Source of the DNA: Rallus limicola
Lineage: Eukaryota; Chordata; Aves; Gruiformes; Rallidae
DNA length: 64,000 nt
Assembly: GCA_022605955.1 (NCBI GenBank)
Contig: JAKCOZ010000022.1
Coordinates: forward strand, 3,844,001-3,908,000
Direction: 5' to 3'
Shown: in pieces, positions 13,111 through 26,879 of the stretch
How positions within the stretch are numbered: the stretch's first letter is position 1
How the letters are laid out: each line of letters opens with the position of its first letter
Program-made: the position numbers and the translations under genes
Notes under the pieces: generated by a model
Told to the model about the DNA's origin: nothing
Database searches by the model: none
What the model saw: only the letters and a program-made list of their open reading frames with translations

Positions 13111-16100
13111 TTAAAAAAAACCCACATTTTAGAATATATTCTTTATAAAAATACTTTTTTAGAATGGGAACATTGTGTTTGCTATACTGAAGTCCTAGGC
13201 AATCTTTCATTCAAATTCATTAAGCTAAACATTGGGTGCTTTTACTTACAATTTCAAATACCTGTTATCACAAAATGCTAGGGAAAAGATCCTATGTATC
13301 CCTCAATGGTTTTGTGGTAAGAAAAACAGTTTGTTTCACTTAAGATATAGTAATTCCTGTTTCACTGCTCTTGTTTCCTTTACATGTCATCTCTGTCATC
13401 AGCCTTATGTAAATCAAAGCAAAGGTCTTCTACTTCCCTCTGAAGTATTACTATCTCTTGTTAGTTAATGGATTATTAAAGGAATCCATCTTTTACCATG
13501 CCTATGTCTTTGATGGAGCTTCACCATCATTGGTAGTGTTTATTTTCTGCATTATGTCTGGGAAGTTAAATTCTAACACAAACTAAGTCTTTTCCCATAA
13601 TTTTAGATCCCTTATAATTTATTTTGAAGTTTGAATAAAGGAAGGAGGCTGCAAAAGATCCTCAACACTGTCCTTCTGGGGCAGTTTGTGTCATCTCTTG
13701 TCCCAGTAATTTCCACCCAAGCAGAATCTATTTTATCAGTGTGATCACAGGAGATTTCTTTACACTCAGCCATGTCTTTAACACTGGGTGATACCCTTCC
13801 TCCTCTGCTCTCATTTCTGTCATTCCTAAGCAGCTCCTGAGGTAGCGCCTTGGTGGGAGTATTCTGTCCCCAGCTGAGGTGCAGAAGGCATCTCCATGCT
13901 CCAGCAGAGTTGTGTAGGGATCTTGGGGCTTTCTGATTCCTGATGGTGCCTTTGACGCTGCCATTCTGTTGGTGCAGGCTCCAACACACTGAAGACAGTT
14001 TTCAGGAGAGCTGGGACACGTCCTGTCTGAGGCATGCAGAAGAGAAGCTCTGTGCTGCCAGTGGTCAGCTGGTAACTGAATACTTTTCACAGTCTAAGAT
14101 GGTCTGAAATAGCCATTTGATAACTGAGCTGCCTGTCTGAACACCCTACTCCATAGGTCCTCAGGCCCTGACTGTCCACCCAGGATTATTGGAGAGAAGT
14201 TTTAATAGGAAGCTAGAGTACAGGAAGCACTTACTGATTTGTCCTTAACTAGATGTTCAGTGTTTTTCTGGCATCCAGAGCCAAGGAAATAGCGAAGGCA
14301 CTTCCTACAAAGAGATCTGTTTGAGCTAACGAGGCATCTCCATGTCCTATTTGTTCTTTGTTTCTTCAGAGAAATTACTTTAGCCACATCACGAAGGCAT
14401 TCACTGAGAGTACAGATTTCAACAGGCCAGGGGAGAAATGTGCTCCCACATACCTGATCCCCTGAATCCACCAGAGATTTGCTTCTTGGCAGTGAGAACA
14501 TAAAAAAAAAAATTAAGGACTTGTTGAGAAACAACATTGCTGAAGTTCTTTTCCCCCCAGTCACTATGGCTGCACACACCCAGCTGCTGTTGTTGGGAGT
14601 GCCTCCAGCCAGAGCTGGATGATGCAAAGCATTTTTCAGATGCTTGCACAATGAAGAATTGCCATCAAGGGTCAGGAGCAACTGTTTCCTGAAAGTAAAT
14701 ATTGTGCATTTCTAAGTTAGATAATAGTTAAGGGCAACATGCATTGTAGCTGGAGCCTGGAGGAAGGGAAAGCATGGCAGTGAGGAGAAAGAGGCATTCT
14801 CTCTTGGATTAGGATGAGACTTCTGCTCTGCTGTTCAAGGAATGCTTTCCCTTTCACCCATTACTACTGGCTGCAATGCATCACGCTTAATTGTTCAGAG
14901 ATTTAAAATTAAATTAGAAAGGGGGAGAGCAGCAAAAGGTTCAGTGAATTGGAGAAAGAGTAATCATTTCATATCTGACTCATTTCAAACCATTCCATCA
15001 GATCAAAAATAGCTCAAGTCCTCTTCAAAGAGAAGTGGCAGCAACAGCATCCCAGCAGTTTTACGATGTTTACATTTTAGCAGCTCTGGTCAGGACTCCT
15101 GCATGTCTCCATGTAGCAAGAACAGCCTTCTTTAACTGCAAGGTTACAGGCGCAGGTACAGTCACTCTCCTGCCTATCACCTGATAGCACTTTTGACTCT
15201 GTTTCACTACTGCTGTTCTCATACCTTTCCACTGTAAAATGTTACCTACAGAATGGATTGGCACTTACCTGGCACACTGTGTCTGCAGGTCTTAGTAGGT
15301 TTTAATTAGCAGTTCTGCAAGCACATTAGGAGGTCATTTCTCAATAGAAAGGACAGGAACAGCAACTTTAGTATTGGAATGTCCCACTGGTATTTCTGTG
15401 GGCTCTGTTTGATGTTCAGAATGTTTTTTGATCTGATGTTTGGTCAGACTCACGTCTGTCAAGGAGTCTGGGGACTGACTACTGCAAAAGGACAACATGG
15501 TTTAAGGATGTACCACCAGTGCAATAGTTTCTAAAAGGATAGAATGTTTTGCAAAGAAACTTTGGCCTGCTGGTAACAGATTTTATATGTCTTCCTCCCA
15601 CTAGCTGAATGTCAGGCAACTCTGAAGTTTTTTGTCTTCTTGGCAAGGCCCTAGATAGCCTGCATGAGGCTTTAGGAGTAAAACATCTAGAATGAAAAGA
15701 GTGAGAGACATAGGTGCAAGGGCATAGAATGAGTTGAGGTGAACATGGAGCTAACCCATCAGTGCTAATGTTTGTTACATTGGACGGTGTTACCCTAGGC
15801 TTGCTTCTGGCTGGGACAGACAAAGAGGGATTCATACTTCCAGTGAATGGGATTGGAGGTGGTGTAGCTATGAAAGGGTTAACTTGAGGACTTGATGGAA
15901 TCCATCTAGAATAGGACAAAGCCAGCATCCTCCTTTATCCAGGAGTGGCTTGACACAACTTGCAGCACAACTGAAGTCCTTGCTTTGCCTTCCACCTAAC
16001 TTCATCTTTTGCCAGTTGCATCTTCATAGAAGTCACCAATTTTACATGCAAGAGTTGGGAGCAGAGGCTGGTATGCTGGCCCGCTGGCCAGCTCTCCTTG

Positions 16101-18589
16101 TGTGCCCCTACTGATGGCTGAGATAGGGGGGTTGTTTCACATAAACACTTGGTCTTGTGCCTACAGTTTTAGGATGGAGAGTGAACATGAGACTTACCTG
16201 TGGCTGGTGAGCAGATCCAGCTTGTCTGGTTCCTACTGGTAACTCCATGCAGTCTGTACAGTGCTACTTGGGTTGTAAGCTCTGTGGGGTGGGTATGTTT
16301 TTGTCTATGACTGCAGCTCTTTGGCAGTGTGCCACTGAAATGCTGATGAGGAAAATTGGGCAAAGGCATGCTCTGCTTGTGAATACTGTCTGTCAGCTCC
16401 AAGTCAGGTGGATTTTTGTACGTGCAGCAGTATGTGTGATAGCTTAATAGAGATGACACAATGAACCTGAAGCATTTATTATTCTATAGGCACAACTACA
16501 CACTGTGTATCACGTTTCTCAGAGTACCAGTGCAAGTCTATGATAGCATTAATGGTGCTATTATTGATACTGTTAGTATTTTAATAGTACCTAACTCCCA
16601 GTGTATGTCCCAGGTCTGATTATGGATGACTGAATGATCTGGAAAAACTAGCAGTTTTGGTGCCATCACAGTCAGGCAGTTACCAGTTCAGCTGTTCATA
16701 GTCTACAGCATCAATCCAGGTCTTTCCAAAGCATTTTATTTGCAATATGGCTTTGACAAAAAACTTTGCAAGGGGAACTTTGATCCTGCTTTGGACCCTC
16801 AGGCAGTGCTACCAGATCAGGAGTGTGAGGCTGTAAGGTGTCCATGAGTCAGCACTGGGCCCGTATTGTGTAAGTGCTGACTGTGGAATCAAAGGGCAAA
16901 AACTCAGTTAACTCTGGGGATAGAGAAGCCTTATTCAACATCTCACATCTCCTTCTATAATCTGAAGATACATGATGTGAGTTTCCAGAGGGGGTGTGCT
17001 TGAGGGTTGTGCAGAAAGAACGATCCCAACATCCTACCCTGTTATTTTGTTTCCCAAATATTCATTAGCAGTTGGGAAAAACATTTTGTAAGTGATCACA
17101 TTATTTGTTTGTTCAAGCCTGTATTGTAACGTGAATTACATGCCAATGAAAGTACAGAATAATCTTTCCTGTTTAAAGAACCAAAGCTGCACAGTCTAGA
17201 CCTCAATTTCCCTGAAGTCTGTGGTATTTATTTAAAGCTTCAGTTTTGACCTAGATCCAATTCTCATTTCTGAAAGCTGCATAAGGTTCTGACTTGCAGC
17301 AATTTTCTTCCAAAGTTTCTTAATGTATATGTTTGTAAAACCAAGGATTCCAGCCTCTCACTGCATGAACTATATAGAATTTTCAAGGAGAGTCGTTGTT
17401 TCTGCATAAAGATATGCACAGGATATTGCAGGCAGGGGAAAAAAATCCAGATACATTTCTGACTAACTGCTTTAACTTGACTTATCTGGTTTTATAAGCA
17501 GCATTGTCAGGGGAATTAATTGCATCAGAGTCAGTGGAGAGAAAAATCAGGGAAGAATTCAACTCACAACAAATTAAGCTTTAATACTGCAAAGTTGTCA
17601 TTATGTTGAAAGTCAAGTTGCTGGGAATAACTAGGGGGCTTGTTAATGCAGTCATGGTCATTGTTCTGACAGAGGCTCACTTTCAGGAAATGTGGTATGA
17701 GATTTTCCTTAGGTTCTCATCTCATTCCCATGCCATGTTCATGGCACTTTTAGCCTGCCTCCTCTTTAATTTCTCAGTGAGGAACTCATTTTTCAGCATC
17801 TACAAAACCATATAATGAATGATGAGCAAGCCTGAGAGGAATCTTAAATGAATGTGAGATACATCTTCTTCTCCTACTTTTGGGAAGGTGGGTTTCCTTA
17901 ATTTGAGTTGAGGCCTTTGCTAAGTCGGGCCGTGTTGTGCTTCTAAATGCAGCCACAATACAAGGCAGATCCTCCCTGATTTCTGCTTCTTTTGAAAGAC
18001 ACTTTTTTTTCCTAGTATGTCCTTTTTTAGCAGAGTATGCCCTCAGTGGGTGTCTCTCTTCCTTTCTAGTAATCTCTATAATAATCTTATCAGTCTCTGA
18101 GGGGCTGACCCTTCGTTTTGTGAATGGCCGGAACTGCTCTTGAAGCTTGTAGCAGTTATAAAAAGTGCAGAATCAAAGAGATATTCTGCTGGCAGCTTAA
18201 AGGCTTATGGAATTTGTAACATCAGCGTGGACCTTGTTTCTGTGGGATTTTTTATTCCTCCTTATTCCTGTCTATCACCTGCAGATCTCCTGCTGGAATT
18301 CCTGGCCTTCCTCAGTAATTCGTTTTTTAAGATTGGGCAGGAGCTAGAGTTCTTTTGCCAAATGTAGTAACATGAATAAAAAGCACATGAAGGGTTATTG
18401 GGTAGGCAGGGAACACTTGAATGCCTGTTCTACTCGACTCTGTTTCATTTATGCTCCGATCACTGTACGCTGATCTCACAGGGAACAGTCAGAGCCAGCC
18501 CAAGACTTTCTCTTCCAGAGTGGTGTAAATAAACCTGACTATAAATGATAGCTGTTCCCAGTATTTCCTGGGCCAGTTGATGAATTGGA

Positions 18590-18690
18590 CTCAAAATTAC
18601 ATACACAAAATGCATGACCAATTGCATATTTTAATTTGTAATTAGCACAAGGGCATATGCTAATTGTCTCTTATGCAGTAGCAGTCAAAT
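18590..18690. promoter_or_regulatory. Candidate enhancer: cluster of POU/homeodomain motifs
   Basis: Within about 100 nt lie CCAATTGCATATTTTAAT, TGTAATTAGC and ATATGCTAATTG, i.e. octamer-like and TAAT-core motifs close together, with no repeat signature. This is motif density by eye only; conservation was not tested. Confidence 0.25.
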
Positions 18691-21600
18691 AAATAAAATC
18701 CTGTTTCAGTTTTTGTTGTCAATACATTTTCAGTGCACAACAACTACTTTATTGGTCCTCTGAACGTACTGAATATTCTTTCTCTCTGGGAACAATCAAT
18801 ATATCTATCTATACATCATTAAATGCCAGATTCCCTCAGCAGAGGCTCAGCAAACCCATAAGTTACTGTGTACCTGTTGTGTTCCAAATGGTGCCTTCCA
18901 TAATAACGTCTTCTGTAGTTTTTAGTCTCTTTAGCAGTAGACTGAGCATTGTGTTTTCTTTCTCTGATACTCTGTAATGTCTTGCAATCCTATGCATCAG
19001 TACAAATCTCTGCTTAAAGGAAGCAAATTTCCAGAGCCATCTGGAGATGTACTTCACTTCTCGGTGACAGGCAGAACCATGTTTCAGACAGACAGGAGTG
19101 ACAGAGCAGAAAAGCAGTTAGAGCACATATGGGAAGCAATATCCACTGGTGAGCTCTTTGGACACTAAACCAATCCACGGCAGAGCTCCTGAGTGTTTCT
19201 CACTCGGACATTGCTCTAGATATAAGAACTGTATATGTCAAGTCACCTATATAAGTGCCACAGCACCAAAGCCTACAGAGGAGGTTAGCCTGGGTTTGGG
19301 CTTTAACTGCTGTTGTTCAGATCCATGTGGGAGTCCCTGGGAAGTGATGGTGGGACACAGACAGGAGCTCCTGCCTTTCAGTGGTCACCTTGATGTTCTA
19401 GAGACCTTCTCCACTTTCTCTCCTATTAGCACCTTCTTTACAGGATGAGGCTCTCAGTAGATGAGACCAGGAATCCTCAGCATGGGTATTTCCTCTCCAG
19501 TCAGTCTGCCCATGCAGGGAATCGAGATCAACATGGAGAATGCTAACAGATTGTTGCCAGGCTTGGGTTTGCCAGCTGGTCAAAGCACACTGCAGCAGGG
19601 ATGTGTGTACAAGCCCATTCCCAGTGGTGGGACCAGTTAATTGTTCAGCACTGCTGGTGAAGAAGAAAGCTGTTCTCACTATGCTGATTCCCGACAACTG
19701 CAGTCAGATATTAGGCAGAGAAAGAATCAGACGTGATCCTCTGATGTTTCTGCTTCTGCACAAAGAGCAGTGGAAGATTTTCATATAAGACAGGAGCATT
19801 TAACATGTGTAGGAATGCAGTATGAGTAGTGTTAATTGCTTGATAAAAATAACATTTTCTTTTACCTCTGTTCAGTGATTCAGCATTTCTGAGACACATC
19901 TTTGATGAAAATAAATATGTCTAGAGGTTTGCGTGGGATGAAGATTATATTTGGGTCACTTTAAAAAGTGGTCTATACTGTGTTGGATGCTTAAACTGTA
20001 AAATTTAACCAATGAAAGGGCAAAAGTGGTAATCTTGCTTTTACCAGCTCAGCAATAAACAGAGCAGGTGCAAGCCATGTTTAATCCATGACCCCTGGGA
20101 AATGGCAATGGTAAATTTCTGTTGTCTTCCTGTACCAGATGCCAGGCTCTCTGAATTTCCAATTGAGAGAACTAGCTAGAAAGACTGATAAGGCACAACC
20201 GAGCACCTGGGTTGCATCACAATGAGAATAACTCTGTTAACTGCTGCTTATTGTTATATCCCACTGTAGGCAACACCTGTGGTATGACTTTATAAATAGA
20301 TAACCTGAGCTGTGCTCACACAAGGTTAATTTAGAAGTTGTCAGCTTGTTAGGCAGCTTTCCAGCCATGTGCTGGTAGCACATGCTCATAACACAAGAGG
20401 AAATCATTCTGGGTGTTTGTATGGCACATTATGACATGAAGTTGTGGCTTTTTTCTTTATCTTATTCCTAGTCTGCTTCTGCATTAAGAGGAAGTTTCAA
20501 GTAGGTTTGATTTAGTATTTTCTAATGTCTTGGAGTAGGTATGTCACCTGCCATGTTCTAATAACATGTGGCTGATCAGAATTACTTAACATGGGTAGTG
20601 TGTGCTTGCAGAGGAATTAAAATTTTGGCAAAGGTTCTCTTAACTGTTTTCTCATTCAGTCTAATCTTTTACAGTGTTTTTTTTTCAATTGGCAATGATA
20701 GCCACTCTACCCCATGGAGTTTACAGTGCTGAAACAGCACATCCTGTTGGTACTGTGTACAGATCTGGATAAGAGATCCTCTTGGTGAACATCCTATGGC
20801 CCTTGGGTTTTGATTAGCTTTGCATTGTTAGATTGAATTTCCTTTGTGTTCGAATAATTTACATTTGGAAATCATGAAGAAAAAAAAAAATCTTATCAGC
20901 CACCACTTCTTCCTAATTACTCAGGATAGCTGCATATAGCAGCTGATTCACAAAATTCATAAATAGTCAGCAATTTGTCATCAAATCCCTTCCTGCTGTT
21001 AAGAAGTAATTTGGATTCTGTGTTGCCTGATACACTATAAACATCCAAAACATCCTTCAAAGGTATGTTTATTGGTTTCTACATTACTTGGATAGCAAAA
21101 GAAAAGAACCAGTTCTCCATAAACACATTTCTTATTTGGAGGAATTTTTCCTTTCCTGGATTGGAGACGAAAATTGTAATTACTGACACTTACTGAATGA
21201 AATTAGATCCTTTCTGTTCAGTCAAAGCTTTGGGAAAAAATAAAAATAACAAAGAGGTGAGTGCTTTGGAAAATGTCTTTAGTGCTTTGGTGGCTACTAC
21301 TTGTATAAAATGGGATCATTCCCAGAATTTTCATAGAGTTCCACACTAAAAATATGAGACACATTTCTGCATATACTGACAACCATGAGTAATACCAGTC
21401 ACAGAAGCAGCCGTACTCCCTTTAGACTCTCAGAATGTAAGGGTAAGGAAAAATCAGCTACACGTTTCAGGTCTGTTTGAGTTTTGTAACTAACTAGTTA
21501 AAATTAATAAGTAAACTTTTAAAATAAGGCACTGTCCTTAAAAGTGCCAAGGTTGTGTAAAATACATCTGCAGTTTGTTTCCACCGAGTTGTTCTTGTCG

Positions 21601-24600
21601 GTGGCATAAGTTTGCTCACTGGTTTTCATGGCTTTCTCCACATCAAATTTTCACTGAGATACTTTATTCCGATTACCAAATAGCACAGAAATTTATGTCC
21701 AATTACTACCTTCAATAAATGATCTTTGTTCTGAATTTGGGCTTTTAAACCTGTAACTATTAAAAATAAATTGAAGTATAGCAAATTATGTTTTCCAGTG
21801 TACATGTGCTGAATGTATTGGCTTGTGCTCCTTGCTCAATTGGCAAGATTCTGCCACATCCTGGTTAATTTGTCTTGATTCACCTCAATTCTTCTCTGCC
21901 TCCTTCATCATGTCAAAGTTTCAGTGGTCTGAAAGGCAACTTTCAGTAATACAAGAAAAATAAATAAGGTTGCAAAGCATCAGCACTGCAGGATGAGGTC
22001 GAGCCTTCCCTCCCTCACGGTGCTTCAGTGCACTGCCCCTTCCTCCAGATCTGGAACCCTTGTGTTTCTCTGCCAAGCCTGTGCTTTAGCTGCGAGCTGA
22101 AAAGCATCAATACCACCAGGTATCTGTAGGTGAGCAGCTCACCCTGTTTTCTTAATCTCTTCCTGGATCTGGTCTCTAGATCCAAGGGCTTCTTTTAAAA
22201 TTTCCCTTTGGCATTGCAAATTATTTCCAGTTTGGGATGAGTTCCCTCCCCATACAGAGAATGGTCCTTTGCCTGAAGCCTTTGCTTATGCTACAACTAA
22301 GGGTGGACTTGAGAGACTGTTGAAGGGGAATGCAAGAGGTCTGAGAGCAGTTTCTTAAGACCAGGTTATTAAAGGTATTTAAAGTGAGAGGTGACTGCCT
22401 ACATATGTAAAAATTGTTCTTTAATCTCTGAGCTTCAGCTTAATGTTAATAAGAACTAGCACTTCTATGAGGGTTTTTCTTAATTATTTTTTATAAAGTC
22501 AGGTAGAAAGTGGTATGGAGATGATGAGGATTACATTAATAGGCAGGTTCATCAAGAATACCCTGTTTGATAGGACTCAAAGCACAGCTCTGAGTAACTC
22601 CTTCAATTTTTCTCTTTCAACAGGTGACATTCAAGTGGTGATGTATAATATTTAGTACTAGAATTACTCATTAGTTAGACATGCAAATCATATTATATCT
22701 TCTGCTCAAAGGTTTGCCTTCCCTTATTGAAAGGATTTGTGCTGAAGAGATTCCTGCAGATCCAGAGGTGCAGAAGCAGTAGTGCTTTTGTGGCAAAGTT
22801 TGTGTGAAGAGTTTACACCAGTGAGATACTTCTTTAAACACGGTTGATCACAGGACCATTCGCTGCAGCCTGTTTGTTTTCAGGAGGCACTGGTTCTGTA
22901 ACTTGTAGGTAGTTTTACTAAGCCCTTGCACTTAGGCTGAAATGATGCTGAGCTGTTCCTTTGCAGGAGTGCAGTTCTTGTCACATTACACCTACAGTGT
23001 AAAAACACATGAAGCTGTAAGCAGTAACACTTGCTTATTTGAGTACATTTAGATAGAGTTTTTGAAGAGCTGCTGAGCAGCTTCCACTATGGTCTTAATG
23101 AAAATACCACGTTAGGAGGGGGACTGAACTGAAACCTCCTCTTTTGATCTGTTGCACCTTGCTCTGTTTGTGAGAATATTCTGGCTTGCTTATTTTTTCC
23201 CCTGTGACACGCATATAATGTGATTTAGACCAGTCCTGCAGTAGACATTCATTTGGTTAAATAGCTTCTCACTACAATCCGTATTGCTTTGCTGCATCTA
23301 GAGCAAAATTTAATAGAGAACACAGTTTAGTGTTTGCTAAAAATAAATAGAAGATGGCAAGGAATTTCTAATGGAGCCATGAAAGTTTTACAACAGCTTC
23401 TCCATACAGAAGTCATCATTTTGCATTTGGTTTTGTGTTAATGGAAAGGACTTGGATAAATCTTGCATACTTTTGGAAAGAACAGGCACGCACAATTTTT
23501 CTCTTTAAATGTTGGTGACAGTTTCTATAGGAGGCTGTAAGATACAGGTCTGTCACCACAGACGTGTCTTTTAGTCCAGCATTAGACAGTTGCCAGTGAC
23601 ATAGAATCCAGTTTCAAAATCGGCATGAATTGGCATTTTGGCAGCAACATCATCAGAGTAATAAGTAGGGAAAGAAATTTGGCCACACATGACTGTGTTT
23701 CTTCTAAGCCAGGATGGAATCCTGTTGTAAAGAAATTGGTGCTGATGTTGGCACTTCCTATGCCTGTTGGAGGGGCACTTAAAGGCTCGTTCACAAAACC
23801 TCATTCTTTCAACTCCATTGATTCCATAGGATGGTTCGGTGGACAGTGAAAATGAATTTAGCTTGATAAAGGAAATAAAGTGAAATGAAACTGATTGAAT
23901 AACATACTTTTACAATGGCAATCCATCTTCGTATCTTAGTTTTAAAACCTCCTCAGAGTAAGGAGCTGTTTGGAGCCAGAGTAGATAGCGCCCGTCCAGA
24001 TCAGGCCCATCAACACACAGTGGGTATTCCCAAGGCAGCAGAAAGGAAATCTGCACAAGATTTTCCAGGACATTAGTGGCAGATACAAATCCAAATAGGA
24101 AGCATATCCAAAGAAAAACGTAATTCCTTAATGGATTTAGCAGGAATGGATTAACAAGAGCTGCTGCATCTTCTATTAAACACATTTTAAAATTAATAGA
24201 AATTGAATATTCTACCAGAGATTCAAAATATGCCCTGCCATGTTTCTCAGAGGTTTGTTTCTCCACGTGCAAGCTTAAACATCTGTGGGAAGAGATCAGA
24301 CACTTCTGTTCTGAGCCCATATTAGAGTGACAGAGAGATACTAAGGGGGATTTGACTCAAATAAGCGAATTTCCCTCACTGATTGTTTTGAACCTGGCTT
24401 TCTTTAGCCAGTTTTCCTTGAGAGCCATGTATAGTCAGTGTGGATGCAGTAATATTGGAACTACGATGCCTCCAGTTATATAAAAACACTATTAGGTCAC
24501 TTAGGACTCAAAGTGGAGGTTAGAATCAGTGATACGTGTTTGGTCTCTATCAGGTGCAGATGCAAAATACTTTGTTAAATACAAAAAGACCACTCTGGTA

Positions 24601-24732
24601 GGGAATGAAAAGGTTATATAAATGTATGAAAGGACAAGAGACTTTTCTTCCAGGGGGAGGGAGAGCAGGGTGTGTGTCCCAACATCCATATATATGGAAA
24701 CTAATCTTTATGCTTAAAACAGTGACCTGGAA

Positions 24733-24830
24733 TAGAGACCTTGGTTCTGTAATCAGCTCTGTTCCTGATGCTCAGTGATACTCTGGGTTGTAGTAAGCAA
24801 ATCGTGACTCTTTTGGGGCTTTATTCACAC
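24733..24830 (+). repeat. MIR/CORE-SINE-like fragment
   Basis: GAGACCTTGGTTC, AATCAGCTCTG and TGATACTCTGGGTTG follow the order of the MIR consensus (GACCTGGGTTC, AATCCCAGCTCTG, TGTGACCTTGGG). It is degenerate and unconfirmed. Confidence 0.4.
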
Positions 24831-26351
24831 TTACATTGAAGACCTTTAACACCCCTCTGGCAATTTGCTCAGTCTGCTAGACAATATTCCTTCCGCACCA
24901 ATAATGTTATCAAAAATATTGAAGAAAACCAACTGAAAATAAAACCATCAACATCCTTTAGTTGATCCAATTATCTGTCTCTAAAAAAAGGTTTTAACAC
25001 CTCCCACACGGAACAGCGGCTTCAGTAATTTGGCAACGATAACAGCGCATAATCAAGAAACATGAGGCAGTGATATATGGTAATACATCCCATTTTGTGT
25101 ACAGGAGGAGTTTTGTTTAAGTAAATATACTTTCTTTTAAAGCACCTTTTGGATTCCTTGCTATTAGGTTGCTCATCCCATTGGCTTTATGTAGTTCTTA
25201 CAAATGTTTAACTGCAGAAATCATAAATGGGGGAATCGTAACTTCCCTGATGAGGGCAGATTAGGCTTTGCATCTTTGTGTTCTTGAGATGCTTGTGGTG
25301 TATTTGAAGATAGGGAGTAACTGTGACTAACATGGAGAACAAAGGACTGGCAGCTTTGGTTACTTAGCTTCTACCAATGACTAATTCACAGGTAACCATT
25401 ATAGGATAGTGCTCTGACAAGTCCTTTTAATGATACGCTGCCGTAACTTCCTGGCTGATATTACAACATGATGCTTTATCAGAAAATTACATCAAAACCC
25501 TAGCATTCAATGTTGACAGGGTGGGCTGGGAAGTAAAGCAGGCTGCTGTGTTCAAAATGTGGTGAATTGTTTTCACTGTTGGAATGAGACCACCCTGGCA
25601 GCATAAGCCTTTTTAAACTTTATGTCTGTGGCTGCTGTGAACCTCAGAATTATTTATGTATGTGTTACATATTGTGTATCATGGATTTTAAAGGGAAAAT
25701 CTACAGACAAGGAATACTTTATTGGTTTGTATTTGCTTTTAACAAAGTAATTCACAATAAGCAGCATGATGCATTAATAATAGTTTATGAAAACAGCAAA
25801 AGAGGAGATTGGCTTCCGTTATCACTATTCAAGTGAAAGATTTCCCTTAGAAGAAAAAATAATTAGAACATTAAGAAAAATATGGGTCATTTGGTACTAC
25901 TAAGTGTCTTCAAGCCAGAGAAACTGGCCTGTATCTGGGGGGGCTGACAGAGGCTTGATAGGGGGAAAGTATGAAATACATCATTGCAATAGGAGAGAAA
26001 TTACCCTATAAAAAATGTGTGGCACAGAGGGATTTAGCCTTACGTTGTCTTCCTGGACATCGTGTTCCAAGTACTACTTTGAGCACAAAACTCTGCCGTC
26101 CCCGTGTCCCAGGGGTGCACTCGCTGTGTATGTCTTAGGACAGCCTGTGCTCCCAGTCATTATATAATCTTGACATAATTAGACTTTTCACAGAATTGCT
26201 TGGAGAATGCAAGTCTAGTTTCTGAGGTGTATGGCCTTTCCCTACATCCCCCTACATGGAGCCTGATTCTTGAGCGTTGAGTGTTGTGAAAACCACCACC
26301 TCACGCTCATCACTCAAGCACAGCAGAACCACAGGCCCCACCAGAACAGCC

Positions 26352-26357
26352 TTTATT
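26352..26357 (-). terminator. Minus-strand poly(A) signal upstream of LMTK2 promoter
   Basis: TTTATT on the plus strand reads AATAAA on the minus strand. Minus-strand sequence just downstream (about 26345 down to 26300) is GU-rich, as expected of a cleavage site. It lies about 0.8 kb upstream of the inferred LMTK2 start and faces away from it, fitting early termination of a divergent promoter transcript. No cDNA evidence is available here. Confidence 0.4.
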
Positions 26358-26879
26358 CCTGGGTCCTGCGTGCGCCGTTCCCGCAGGAAGGTCACTTTCA
26401 GCCGTGGGCCCGCACAGGCTGCGGAGGGCGGCTCACGCCCTTGCCCGCGCCACACAGAGGGGTCTGACAGCCCAGACACACCTGCGCGGGGTGGCCCCTG
26501 CCCGTTCCCGCTCCGGGCTCGGCCTTTCCCCCCCTCTCCCTTGCTCGGTTTCACGCACAGAGCCGAGCTGCGGTGCGCAGGGCGGGCAGCCCGGACTGCC
26601 CGCTGGGGCCGCGGCCCGCCCCGGCTCAGCGCCCGCCGGAGTCTCCCGGCCTGGGCTGGAGCGGGATACGGCCCAGGTCTGGGAGACGGACGGGCGCGGC
26701 TGCGGGCCGGGGCTCCTGGGCGCGGTGGGACTCGCCACGACGCGACCACGTCCGAGCCTCCAGGCGGCGCCGTTCCCGTTCCTCCCGCGTGCCCTGCGCA
26801 CGGGCTCAGCCAGGCCCCGCCTCCCGCTCCCGCCCTCGAGAACCGCGCCGCCGGCCGGTTGACGGAGCGCGGCTTCAAT

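Larger units (their letters stand above)
13111..26389. other. Intergenic region, no gene recognised
   Basis: Mostly AT-rich DNA with no convincing exon. It contains scattered minus-strand open frames of 100-159 codons (13.6-14.7, 15.5-15.9, 23.9-24.3 kb) without recognisable protein features. A homeobox-motif-rich block near 18.6 kb and a MIR-like fragment near 24.75 kb are listed separately. Confidence 0.55.

Noticed and set aside
14202..14681. Minus-strand open frame of 159 codons
   Set aside because: Cys-rich and without domain pattern, overlapped by another open frame; consistent with chance in this sequence.
15479..15928. Minus-strand open frame of 149 codons with a TTCTAG just upstream of ATGGATTCC that could be a splice acceptor
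   Set aside because: The Pro/Ser-rich start looks protein-like, but I recognise no family, find no good donor in frame and see no neighbouring exon. A translated database search would settle it.
21581..21604. Small hairpin CCACCGA/TCGGTGG
   Set aside because: A 7-bp stem with a 10-nt loop is expected by chance in a window of this size.
23910..24320. Minus-strand open frame of 136 codons with a hydrophobic stretch
   Set aside because: One hydrophobic run in AT-rich DNA is expected by chance; no family, splice sites or neighbouring exon were found.
26252..26878. Minus-strand open frame of 208 codons as a divergent gene
   Set aside because: It passes through the minus-strand AATAAA before its stop, has GC-driven composition and no recognisable domain. 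Kept only as context for a possible non-coding divergent transcript.
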